Source of the DNA: RDYJ01 sp034931405
GTDB lineage: Bacteria > Cyanobacteriota > Cyanobacteriia > Cyanobacteriales > Nostocaceae
Length of the DNA: 64,000 nucleotides
NCBI RefSeq assembly: GCF_034931405.1
Contig: NZ_JAYGHA010000029.1
Span: 1 to 64,000 of the forward strand
Direction: 5' to 3'
Shown here one piece after another: positions 1 through 6,834 of this stretch. The notes beneath the pieces were generated by a model, which saw only the letters and a program-made list of their open reading frames with translations, did not search any database and was not told the origin of the DNA. The position numbers were made by a program, and so were the translations under genes. The stretch's first letter is position 1. Each line of letters begins with the position of its first letter.

Positions 1-124
1 AAATTTATGATTTGTAGGCAAGATTAAAAAAGAAGTCGGGGATCTGATGGGATAAAGATCCCCGACTTCTGACATCAATTTATGATTTGTAGACCAGATC
101 AAAAAAGAAGTCGGGGATCTGATG
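1..124. repeat. Tandem and inverted repeat with GTCGGGGATC hairpin
   Basis: A unit containing ATTTATGATTTGTAG, AAAAAAGAAG and TCGGGGATCTGATG occurs twice in direct orientation (about 3-49 and 78-124). Between them the arm AGAAGTCGGGGATC (31-44) is repeated in inverted form at 57-70, giving a 14-bp perfect stem with a 12-nt loop. It lies just downstream of the minus-strand mazF gene and could act as a bidirectional transcription end. The tandem copy suggests a mobile or amplified dispersed repeat. Confidence 0.75.
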
Positions 125-132
125 ATTAAACA

Positions 133-573
133 CTATAAAATTAAAGTTTCCAGCCTAGCTTGTACTTCTTCTATTAAATCTTGTGATACGGTTTCCACAA
201 ATTTAACTTTTCTCGCTCTCCAATCTAATGTTTTAATTTGGTCAGCTAACACAACTCCTTTTGTTTGCATTCCCTCAACCAGTGGAACTTCAAAACTCAG
301 CCCTTTTGCGTTGCTAGTTATGGGACAAGCTAGGATTAAAGAAGCCATTTGATTATATTTAATTGGAGATATCACCAGCACTGGACGATAGCCAATTTGC
401 TCACGTCCTTGCTGTTGTATTTCCTCATTTAAGATGTTAGCAATATCATCAAAAGACATTCCTGATGCTTGTAGAGTCAATGCACGCCTAATAGAATCCG
501 CCGTAAACCGCTGCTGATTGCAAAATTCTAATTTAACAATATCTCCTCTGTTGGGAAAATAAGAAACTACCAA
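133..573 (-). CDS. MazF/PemK-type toxin with internal helix-turn-helix-like insert
   Basis: Endoribonuclease toxin of a type II toxin-antitoxin pair, expected to cut mRNA in the cytoplasm. Visible family motifs are GDIVKLEF near the N-terminus, GREQIGYRPVLVISP, CPITS, and ADQIKTLDWRAR in the C-terminal half. The protein is 146 aa, while ordinary MazF proteins are about 110. The excess is one block, about residues 18-52, placed between the first strand and the GREQ motif. That block contains ALTLQASGMSFDDIANIL, which reads like a helix-turn-helix. The antitoxin gene just upstream overlaps it by 7 bp, so the two are translationally coupled. The reading frame is open across the insert. The toxin call is secure; whether it is active with the insert is unknown. 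Confidence 0.85.
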   Translation of the reverse strand: MVVSYFPNRGDIVKLEFCNQQRFTADSIRRALTLQASGMSFDDIANILNEEIQQQGREQIGYRPVLVISPIKYNQMASLILACPITSNAKGLSFEVPLVEGMQTKGVVLADQIKTLDWRARKVKFVETVSQDLIEEVQARLETLIL

Positions 574-809
574 TCTTCATTCCCCACAGCATTTCCAGTT
601 TCAAATTCAGGATGAAATTTATCGGGAGTCATACCCTCTAGTAACTCATCAAGTGTATATTTTTTCCTTTTTTGCGGTGTAATCACAATGCTGTTACCTT
701 CCAGAGTCAAATTTATAGCTACTCCTTCGGTTAATTGCACTTGTTCAGCTATAGATTTAGGAATGCGAATAGCTAAACTGTTTCCCCATTTTGCGACAAT
801 TGTAGTCAT
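567..809 (-). CDS. MazE-type antitoxin (AbrB/SpoVT swapped-hairpin fold)
   Basis: An 80-aa antitoxin partner of the downstream MazF-like toxin. The N-terminus (VAKWGNSLAIRIPKSIAEQ) is the classic MazE/AbrB DNA-binding motif, followed by the EGVAIN and NSIVITPQKRKK strands. The acidic C-terminal tail (DELLEGMTPDKFHPEFETGN) is the part that usually wraps the toxin. It is first in the operon and its end overlaps the toxin start by 7 bp. By analogy with the family it should repress its own promoter in the 810-1028 gap, though I see no obvious operator close to its start. Confidence 0.9.
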   Translation of the reverse strand: MTTIVAKWGNSLAIRIPKSIAEQVQLTEGVAINLTLEGNSIVITPQKRKKYTLDELLEGMTPDKFHPEFETGNAVGNEDW

Positions 810-946
810 ACTCTATATAAATTGTTAAAGTTCCGCCTTTAAACAACTTGCCTGATTGTATCTACTTTGAAGATACAGATTTAATCAGCAGATGTCAACG
901 GGAAGTTTAGATTTTGTATTATGTACACCTGAGTTTGAGTAATTTA

Positions 947-970
947 TGTATATTTTCTGCAACATATACA
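947..970. promoter_or_regulatory. Inverted repeat upstream of methyltransferase gene
   Basis: TGTATAT (947-953) and ATATACA (964-970) form a 7-bp perfect inverted repeat with a 10-nt spacer, about 60 bp before the start codon at 1029. The position fits an operator or promoter-proximal protein site. The AT-rich composition means chance occurrence is possible. Confidence 0.3.
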
Positions 971-1028
971 CATAATCAATAAATGTCAGCTAGTATCATA
1001 ATCGACTTAGCCATTAAGATGTATTACC

Positions 1029-2366
1029 ATGACTAACTCTAACTCGGAACTGTGGGATAAAATTCGTAAGCAATTTGATAGCGCACCATATCCAAATCGC
1101 CCTCTTGATGAATCTCCTAAAGATGATGTTAATGCCCTCTATATTCATAACATAATTACCTCATACTATTTGAGAAATCAGAAAGTTATAGACACTAAAG
1201 ATAAAGTAATTTTAGATGCTGGATGTGGTTCTGGCTATAAATCCTTAATGTTAGCAGAAGCTAATCCTGGTGCAAAAATTGTCGGTGTAGATATATCAGA
1301 AGAGTCGGTAAAACTTGCACGGCAGCGTTTAGAATATCATGGTTGTGATAATGTTGAATTTCATGTTTTATCTATTTATAATTTGCCAGAGTTAAACTAT
1401 CAGTTTGATTATATTAACTGTGATGAGGTTCTCTATCTTTTACCAGATATATCTGTAGCTTTGCAAGCTATGAAAGCTGTATTAAAGGCAGAGGGTATTA
1501 TTCGCACCAACCTACATAGTTATATGCAGCGATTTAATTATTTTCGCGCTCAAAAAATATTCCAAATAATGGGTTTGATGGATGACACTCCAGGAGAAAT
1601 GGAAATAGAAATTGTGAATGATACCATGACAGCTTTAAAGGATAATGTTAATCTCAAAGCTACAATATGGAATCCTAATCTAAATATATATCAAAGCGAA
1701 AATGGACAGGAAAGGATTTTAGTTAATTACTTGCTGCAAGGTGATAAGGGTTATAGTATTAATGATATGTTCTCAGCGTTAAAAGCGGCTGATTTAGAGT
1801 TTATCAAGATGAGAAATTGGCGACAATGGGACTTGATGAACTTATTTAAAGAACCAGATAATTTACCTGCTTTTCTGGGTATGAGTTTACCAGAAATTTC
1901 TGCACAGGAACAGCTAGAATTATCTGAACTACTCCACCCTGTGCATAGACTACTAGATTTTTGGTGTGGACATCCCCAAGCAGGAAATTCTTTTGTACCT
2001 GTTTCTGAATGGACTGACGCTGAGTGGGAAAATGCAACTGTACATCTACATCCACAGTTAAAAACCCCTGAATTTCAAACACAAGTTATTGCTTGTGTCA
2101 ACGAAGGTGAGACTTTTCCGATTCGTAAGTATTTAGCTTTAAATGAGGAAGTGGTCTATGTAGATAGTGCAACTGCTCTATGCTTATTACCCTTGTTTAA
2201 CAAACCTCTACCCATGATGTCTTTAGTAGACTATTGGCAATATTTTAGACCTTTTGACCCTCTGACAGCACAACCTATAGATAAAGTGAAGGTTTTTCAC
2301 CTATTGCAAAAGCTACTTTTGGTGTTGGAGGATTTTGATTTGATTATGTTAGAATCACGATTTTGA
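1029..2366 (+). CDS. Class I SAM-dependent methyltransferase with long C-terminal extension
   Basis: A 445-aa protein. Residues about 57-170 form a Rossmann methyltransferase: motif I is DAGCGSG (63-69), the acidic ribose-binding motif II is GVDIS (86-90), and the motif IV region contains YINCDEVLYLL. The substrate is unknown. The C-terminal half (about 200-445) does not match a domain I recognise; it contains tryptophan-rich stretches and may bind substrate. It stands alone on the plus strand, 180 bp before another methyltransferase gene and 1 kb before a pilin gene. The neighbourhood of glycosyltransferases suggests a sugar or surface-protein substrate, which is inference. Confidence 0.8.
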   Translation: MTNSNSELWDKIRKQFDSAPYPNRPLDESPKDDVNALYIHNIITSYYLRNQKVIDTKDKVILDAGCGSGYKSLMLAEANPGAKIVGVDISEESVKLARQRLEYHGCDNVEFHVLSIYNLPELNYQFDYINCDEVLYLLPDISVALQAMKAVLKAEGIIRTNLHSYMQRFNYFRAQKIFQIMGLMDDTPGEMEIEIVNDTMTALKDNVNLKATIWNPNLNIYQSENGQERILVNYLLQGDKGYSINDMFSALKAADLEFIKMRNWRQWDLMNLFKEPDNLPAFLGMSLPEISAQEQLELSELLHPVHRLLDFWCGHPQAGNSFVPVSEWTDAEWENATVHLHPQLKTPEFQTQVIACVNEGETFPIRKYLALNEEVVYVDSATALCLLPLFNKPLPMMSLVDYWQYFRPFDPLTAQPIDKVKVFHLLQKLLLVLEDFDLIMLESRF

Positions 2367-2546
2367 TTTTAGTTGCTAGTGATACCTCTTAAAAAGGGGG
2401 AATTTAAATCAAGTATGAGATTTATCAAATATCCTCTTAGACAAATCTCAACATTGGCAACAAAAAAATAGAGCCGTTCTATCATATGTCTCTACACTTG
2501 CAGCACACAGATTGTCAATATTGTCAATTTAGTTAAAATAAGGAAA

Positions 2547-3086
2547 ATGACAGAGATAAAGCTTCACATTGGTGGAAAAGAACTTCATCCAGAATGGAAA
2601 ATATTAGATATAGAACCTCGTCCAGAGGTGGACTATATTGGTAACGCATCAGATTTAAGTCAATTTGATGATAATTCCATTGCTGCTATTTATGCCAGTC
2701 ATGTTTTAGAACATTTTTACTATGCCATAGATAACGAGTTGGTCGAGACCCTCACAGAATGGTATCGGGTTCTTAAACCAGGTGGACAACTGTTTATTAG
2801 TGTTCCTGACTTAAGAAAGTTGTGTTGGATGTATCTGCATCCAGAGTTTACAGTTGTTGACAGAATGCACATCATGCGGATTATATTTGGCGGACACACC
2901 AATATATATGATGTTCATAAAGTAGGATTTGATTTTGAAATACTAGCAGTTTTCCTAGAAGAAGTAGGATTTAACGAATATCAACAGGTCAATGAGTTTG
3001 ACTTGTTTAAAGACAGCAGTACAATCCGCATTTTAGATACACTTATCAGTCTTAATGTAATTGCTACAAAACCATATACCCAATAA
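2547..3086 (+). CDS. Predicted SAM-dependent methyltransferase, short type
   Basis: A 179-aa protein of the family that reads LHIGGKE..W.ILDIEPRPEVDYIGNASDL at the N-terminus, followed by ASHVLEHF (the acidic/histidine motif typical of this family) and WYRVLKPGGQLFISVPD (motif V-VI region). The glycine-rich motif I is reduced to LHIGGKE, as is normal for this subgroup, which is often found in cell-surface polysaccharide loci. It sits between another methyltransferase gene and the pilin gene on the same strand. The substrate cannot be read from sequence. Confidence 0.8.
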   Translation: MTEIKLHIGGKELHPEWKILDIEPRPEVDYIGNASDLSQFDDNSIAAIYASHVLEHFYYAIDNELVETLTEWYRVLKPGGQLFISVPDLRKLCWMYLHPEFTVVDRMHIMRIIFGGHTNIYDVHKVGFDFEILAVFLEEVGFNEYQQVNEFDLFKDSSTIRILDTLISLNVIATKPYTQ

Positions 3087-3408
3087 AAACGCGTAAGTAG
3101 GATTAAACGATAGCGCAAACCAACAGCATCTATAAAGACATGGGTTTACTTACGTTAACCTACCCTACACAAATGTTATTTTTCAGCCTTAGCAGAACAG
3201 TATTAGATAGAAAAAACATTCTTTGACTCTCTTGTGAAATCGCCTCTATCCCATGAAAGTCTCTCTAAATAAAGGTTGTAGTCCATTTTCATCACTATTA
3301 AATAGATGGTAAAAAAAATTTTTTCAGGAGGTGATATGAAATTGATCAGATGTGGGTAAGTTCTTAGCATAGAGAAACAAACAACACTCCACCCCAAGGA
3401 AAACTACT
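3087..3408. other. Intergenic region upstream of pilin gene
   Basis: 322 bp with no gene of normal length. It holds a short leader reading frame with a very strong Shine-Dalgarno at 3326-3359 (listed separately) and AT-rich sequence. No clear -35/-10 pair stands out. Confidence 0.5.
3326..3359 (+). promoter_or_regulatory. Strong Shine-Dalgarno plus 7-codon leader ORF (MKLIRCG) before pilin
   Basis: AGGAGGTGAT (3326-3335) matches ten consecutive bases of the 16S rRNA anti-Shine-Dalgarno. An ATG follows at 3336 and the frame encodes MKLIRCG then TAA at 3357-3359. The leader ends 49 bp before the pilin ATG. Cyanobacterial genes rarely show such complete Shine-Dalgarno sequences, so it may be a translated leader or ribosome standby site controlling pilin expression. 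Confidence 0.4.
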
Positions 3409-3921
3409 ATGAAAACTGAACTGAAAGCAAAATTCATCCAACACATCCTCGGCAAAAAGAAAGAAAACGAAGGTTTCACCCTAATTGAATTGTTAGTTGT
3501 AATCATCATCATCGGTATTCTGTCTGCTATTGCTCTACCTTCCTTCCTCAACCAAGCTGCAAAAGCTAAACAGTCTGAAGCTAAAACCTACGTTGGTTCA
3601 GTTAACAGAGCGCAACAGTCCTACCGGATTGAAAATGCGTCGTTTGCTAATAATATAACCCAGCTGGAAATTGGTATTCCTACCACAACCCCTCATTATG
3701 ATTATACGATCGCCAACGCAAGTAACACCACAACTACCTTTACCGCAGTATCTAAGGATGCCACATCTCTAAAAAGTTTCGCTGGTGGTGTTGTTATTCT
3801 TGCAACTGGACAAACTTCTGCTGTTGCTTGTCAGACAACGGGAGTTAGTGGTACTGCTCCTACACTTACACTAGGCACTGCAGCGCCTGCTGCCTGTGCA
3901 ACTGGGGAACTAATGAAATAA
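3409..3921 (+). CDS. Type IV pilin-like protein (PilA family)
   Basis: A major or minor type IV pilin subunit, made as a prepilin and assembled through the inner membrane. The 22-residue basic leader ends in Gly22, and the prepilin peptidase site is G22/F23TLIELLVV with the conserved Glu at mature position 5 (residue 27). A hydrophobic helix (FTLIE to ALPSF, about 23-48) precedes a globular domain rich in Thr and Ala. Two cysteines near the C-terminus (in VACQTT and AACATG) can form the usual D-region disulfide. The protein is 170 aa, normal for PilA. AAGGAAAA lies a few bases before the ATG. A terminator follows directly. Thr/Ser-rich surface segments and a neighbouring GT41 gene make O-glycosylation plausible. 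Confidence 0.92.
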   Translation: MKTELKAKFIQHILGKKKENEGFTLIELLVVIIIIGILSAIALPSFLNQAAKAKQSEAKTYVGSVNRAQQSYRIENASFANNITQLEIGIPTTTPHYDYTIANASNTTTTFTAVSKDATSLKSFAGGVVILATGQTSAVACQTTGVSGTAPTLTLGTAAPAACATGELMK

Positions 3922-3941
3922 GGTATAATGCTTTGTATTTG

Positions 3942-3980
3942 AAAATGCTAGATCAATTACAGTTGATATAGCATTTTTTT
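3942..3980 (+). terminator. Rho-independent terminator of pilin gene
   Basis: AAATGCTA g ATCAA pairs with TTGAT a TAGCATTT around a short loop, and the stem runs into seven T residues. It starts 20 bp after the pilin stop codon, which fits a strong intrinsic terminator. Confidence 0.85.
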
Positions 3981-3994
3981 ATCTGATTTTTTAC

Positions 3995-4161
3995 CAAAAA
4001 CATGGGTTTGAGGTTCCTCTCCCTTCTAGGGCGACTTTTTGATAGAATAGTACAAACAGGCAGGGCATTGTCTGTTGGGCGAGACAGTGTAAGACGGGGA
4101 TTCCTGCAACTGTTGTTTGAAAGAAAGAATCTCCGCGCTTCTAGGGCGGGGAGTGTGTCAA
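3995..4161 (+). mobile_element. 167-bp IS200/IS605-like non-autonomous element, copy A
   Basis: The sequence starts CAAAAACATGGGTTTGAGG, has an imperfect left hairpin (CCCTTCTAGGG), and ends with a right hairpin region GCGCTTCTAGGGCGGGGAGT then GTGTCAA. A second copy of exactly the same length lies inverted at 51692-51858, with about 90 percent identity by eye. There are no terminal inverted repeats or target duplications. The 5' flank is TTAC here and TTAA at the other copy, in line with IS200/IS605 elements inserting 3' of a short TTAN target. It carries no gene. Confidence 0.75.
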
Positions 4162-4168
4162 ATAATGT

Positions 4169-4191
4169 AGGGGTTAGCGATGTTAACCCCT
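4169..4191. terminator. Hairpin GGGGTTA...TAACCCC
   Basis: A 7-bp GC-containing stem (4170-4176 with 4184-4190, extendable by one A-T pair) lies 8 bp after the mobile element. There is a short T-containing run (TGCTTTTG) after it. It could be a weak terminator or a second hairpin of the neighbouring element's insertion site. Confidence 0.45.
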
Positions 4192-4306
4192 GCTTTTGAG
4201 TTTTCAGGTAATTTGTGATCAGATTTCTATAGTGTTCGGTTAGAATATTGAAACTTTGCATATCCCCTAAATTCCCTATTTATAAATAAGTTCTAGGTTT
4301 TTAATT

Positions 4307-6505
4307 ATGACTACCCAGTTAAATGATCAAGTTTCTTCAAACCTAACCTTATTAAGCATTCAAGAATACGAACAAAATATTACTAAAAATCCCCAGGAAG
4401 TTACTAACTATTGGTATTTAGGACTAAACTTATTATTAGAGGGTAGAGAAGAAGAAGCACAGATTACTTGGATGACTCCTTTTCTCGAATTTGGAGAACA
4501 AGAGTCAGAACAATGGTTGCAAGAATTAACAGAAATTTTATTAAATGCTGCTCAACAACAAGAAGCCAATTCTAACTATCAACTAGCTTGGGTAATTCGT
4601 CAACACATCAGAGAATTTGTCACTGATGATATTAATAATCTTTTAAAAATAATTGAACTAAATATTGACTTAAAGATTCATGATCTGGAAACGAATATTA
4701 ATCAATTAATTGAACTTATATCTCAACTCACAAAAGCTCCTGCTTTTGATGAAAAATTACTAGTTCAAGTGATTGAAAAATTAGCTCATCCTGATCCGGT
4801 AAGTCCTCCTCCCTTTCTAGATAAATTGGTGGAAGTATTTATACCTTATTTATTAACTTCAGAAACCATTATTAAATTATTGACAGATAAAGCCGATGCC
4901 TATCATTATTTCTTTTACCAGCAGATGTCAATTTATTTTGCAAAAATTGCGCTCCGGCTAAAACCTAATAATTTAGATTGTATTAGAAAAATTATTTCTC
5001 CAATGCAAAGACTAGGACGAGATTATACTAAAGAGTCTATTGATTGGGCAAATAAATATTTAGAAATTTCTCAAGAACCAGTTGATCAAATAATTGGGAC
5101 ACAATTTTTATTGGAAGCATTTTTAACTTCTTGTCAGAGTTGGGAAAAATCAGTTCAAGCTTACCAAAAACATAAACTATTTTTATCTAATCTTGATATC
5201 AGTCAAATAGAAAATGAAAGTTTAGTGCAACTTTTAGCTGTTGGTGCTTTTTTACTATACATGGAGGATAATCCTCGTGAAAATAGGGTAATTCGCAATA
5301 GAGTCGCAGCTTTATGTCAACAACTGATAGACAAAAATTTTCCTGAATATATCAGCACTTATCAGCAACGTTTTCACTCACATCGTCCTTCTTTGAGTGA
5401 GCGTCCTTTAAGAATAGGCTATTTATCAGCATCTTTTCGGACTCATTCTGTCGGTTTTTTAGCTTGGTGGTTATTAAAATATCATGATCGACAACGATTT
5501 GATGTTTATTTATATTCTTTAGGAGATATTCCTGAAGATCCTCAACAACAGGCTTATAAAAACGAATTTGGTGATCATTTTTATCAAGGAAATCTGCCGA
5601 TAGTGACAGTTGCAGATAAAATTAACCAAGATGAAATAGATATTTTAGTTGATTTAGATAGTTTAACTTCCTATGGTAATTGCGCTGTTGTAGCCCTAAA
5701 ACCTGCACCAATTCAAGTTAGTTGGTTAGGGTACGATGCAACAGGTTTTCCAGGAGTTGATTATTTTATTGCTGATAATTATGTATTGCCAGAATCAGCA
5801 CAAGATTATTATAGTGAAAAAATTTGGCGACTTCCTCAAAATTATATTGGGATTGATGGATTTTCTGTAGGAACACCAACTATCAGCAGAGAATCTTTAG
5901 ATATTCCTGAAGATGGGATTATTTATTTTAGTTCCCAAACCGGAGTAAAACGTAATCTGCATAATATTCGCTTACAAATGCGAATTATTAAACAAGTTCC
6001 GAATAGTTATTTTCTCCTCAAAAGTCATCGAAGTAATCATCAAGATTTGCAAGATTTTATCACTCCAATTGCTGAATCGGAAGGAGTTGATTTAAAACAG
6101 TTAAGATTTTTACCTTCTGCACCCACAGATGCAGAACATCGTGCTAATTTAGCTATTGCTGATATAGTTTTAGATACCTATCCCTACAACGGTGCAACCA
6201 CAACCCTAGAAACATTATGGATGGGTATACCATTAGTTACCAGAGTGGGAGAACAATTTGCGGCTCGTAACAGTTATACCATGATGATGAATGTGGGAGT
6301 TACAGAAGGTATTGCTTGGAGTGATGAAGAGTATGTAGAGTGGGGTGTGAGGTTGGGTAAAGATGAGAAATTAAGACAAGAAATTGTTTGGAAATTGAGG
6401 AAGTCAAGACAAACATCACCGCTATGGAATGGTAAGAAGTTTGCGCGGGAAATGGAGAAAGCTTATTTACAGATGTGGGAAATATATATTGATAGTAAAA
6501 AATAG
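4307..6505 (+). CDS. SPINDLY/OGT-like glycosyltransferase (GT41) with N-terminal helical repeats
   Basis: A 732-aa cytoplasmic protein O-glycosyltransferase candidate. The N-terminal half (about 1-355) is all-helical and TPR-like, with repeats such as NYWYLGLNLLLEGREEEAQ. The C-terminal part (about 365-725) is the GT41 catalytic domain: RPLRIGYLSASFRTHSVG, the region LKPAPIQVSWLGYDATGFPG, YFIADNYVLPES, FSSQTGVKRNLHN and DTYPYNGATTTLETLWMGIP (the nucleotide-sugar site). Bacterial relatives modify proteins on Ser/Thr, and cyanobacterial genomes carry several next to surface-structure genes. Here it follows a type IV pilin gene after an independent terminator, so a pilin or S-layer target is a reasonable inference but not shown. 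Confidence 0.88.
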   Translation: MTTQLNDQVSSNLTLLSIQEYEQNITKNPQEVTNYWYLGLNLLLEGREEEAQITWMTPFLEFGEQESEQWLQELTEILLNAAQQQEANSNYQLAWVIRQHIREFVTDDINNLLKIIELNIDLKIHDLETNINQLIELISQLTKAPAFDEKLLVQVIEKLAHPDPVSPPPFLDKLVEVFIPYLLTSETIIKLLTDKADAYHYFFYQQMSIYFAKIALRLKPNNLDCIRKIISPMQRLGRDYTKESIDWANKYLEISQEPVDQIIGTQFLLEAFLTSCQSWEKSVQAYQKHKLFLSNLDISQIENESLVQLLAVGAFLLYMEDNPRENRVIRNRVAALCQQLIDKNFPEYISTYQQRFHSHRPSLSERPLRIGYLSASFRTHSVGFLAWWLLKYHDRQRFDVYLYSLGDIPEDPQQQAYKNEFGDHFYQGNLPIVTVADKINQDEIDILVDLDSLTSYGNCAVVALKPAPIQVSWLGYDATGFPGVDYFIADNYVLPESAQDYYSEKIWRLPQNYIGIDGFSVGTPTISRESLDIPEDGIIYFSSQTGVKRNLHNIRLQMRIIKQVPNSYFLLKSHRSNHQDLQDFITPIAESEGVDLKQLRFLPSAPTDAEHRANLAIADIVLDTYPYNGATTTLETLWMGIPLVTRVGEQFAARNSYTMMMNVGVTEGIAWSDEEYVEWGVRLGKDEKLRQEIVWKLRKSRQTSPLWNGKKFAREMEKAYLQMWEIYIDSKK

Positions 6506-6834
6506 ATAGTAGGTTGGGTCTGAGTAGAAATAAAAGTTTACCTCGTGTTGCGGTTAAAATCGTGAGTACAAAAACAGGATTATCTAAAAATTTATTTCCT
6601 CCCTGTCCCTATTCTTTGGAACAATTATTAGATGATGATTGGTATCCCAAAGAATAAGAGTTTAAATTTTTGACAATCCATGATTAACTTCTTATACCAA
6701 TTCTGTATAAAGATGCGCCAAATTTATCAGGGTTTTAACCGCAGAGGCGCAGAGGTCGCAGAGGAGGAAAATACAAGTCACAAAATTAAGCGCAGCCTCA
6801 TAAAGAAATGGTATTAGATTCTTAAAATAGTTGA
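6506..6834. other. Intergenic region with DUF29 remnant
   Basis: 329 bp between convergent glycosyltransferase genes. It contains a C-terminal DUF29 gene fragment (6571-6657), a CTCTGCG-type dispersed repeat around 6737-6769 (CGCAGAGGCGCAGAGG), and otherwise AT-rich sequence. Confidence 0.6.
6571..6657 (+). pseudogene. C-terminal fragment of a DUF29 gene
   Basis: Translation in frame from 6571 gives KTGLSKNLFP then PCPYSLEQLLDDDWYPKE and a stop at 6655-6657. This is the signature end of DUF29 proteins; the intact DUF29 gene at 34129 ends TGLIISTFPEECLYKLELVL and then DEEWLPE. No upstream part of the gene is present, so it is a decayed remnant about 29 codons long. Confidence 0.75.

Larger units (their letters stand above)
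3922..4306. other. Intergenic region after pilin gene: terminator and mobile element
   Basis: 385 bp with no credible gene. It contains the pilin terminator (3942-3980), a 167-bp non-autonomous transposable element (3995-4161) and a second hairpin (4169-4191). The region from about 4200 to 4306 is AT-rich and probably carries the promoter of the downstream glycosyltransferase. Confidence 0.6.

Noticed and set aside
3087..3200. Inverted repeat-like GTAAGTAGG / CCTACCCTAC text after the methyltransferase
   Set aside because: Pairing is too imperfect and too distant to call a terminator or MITE.
4002..4199. 65-codon frame over the mobile element
   Set aside because: It follows the hairpins of the non-autonomous element; the product is Arg/Ser-rich low-quality text and there is no ribosome binding site.
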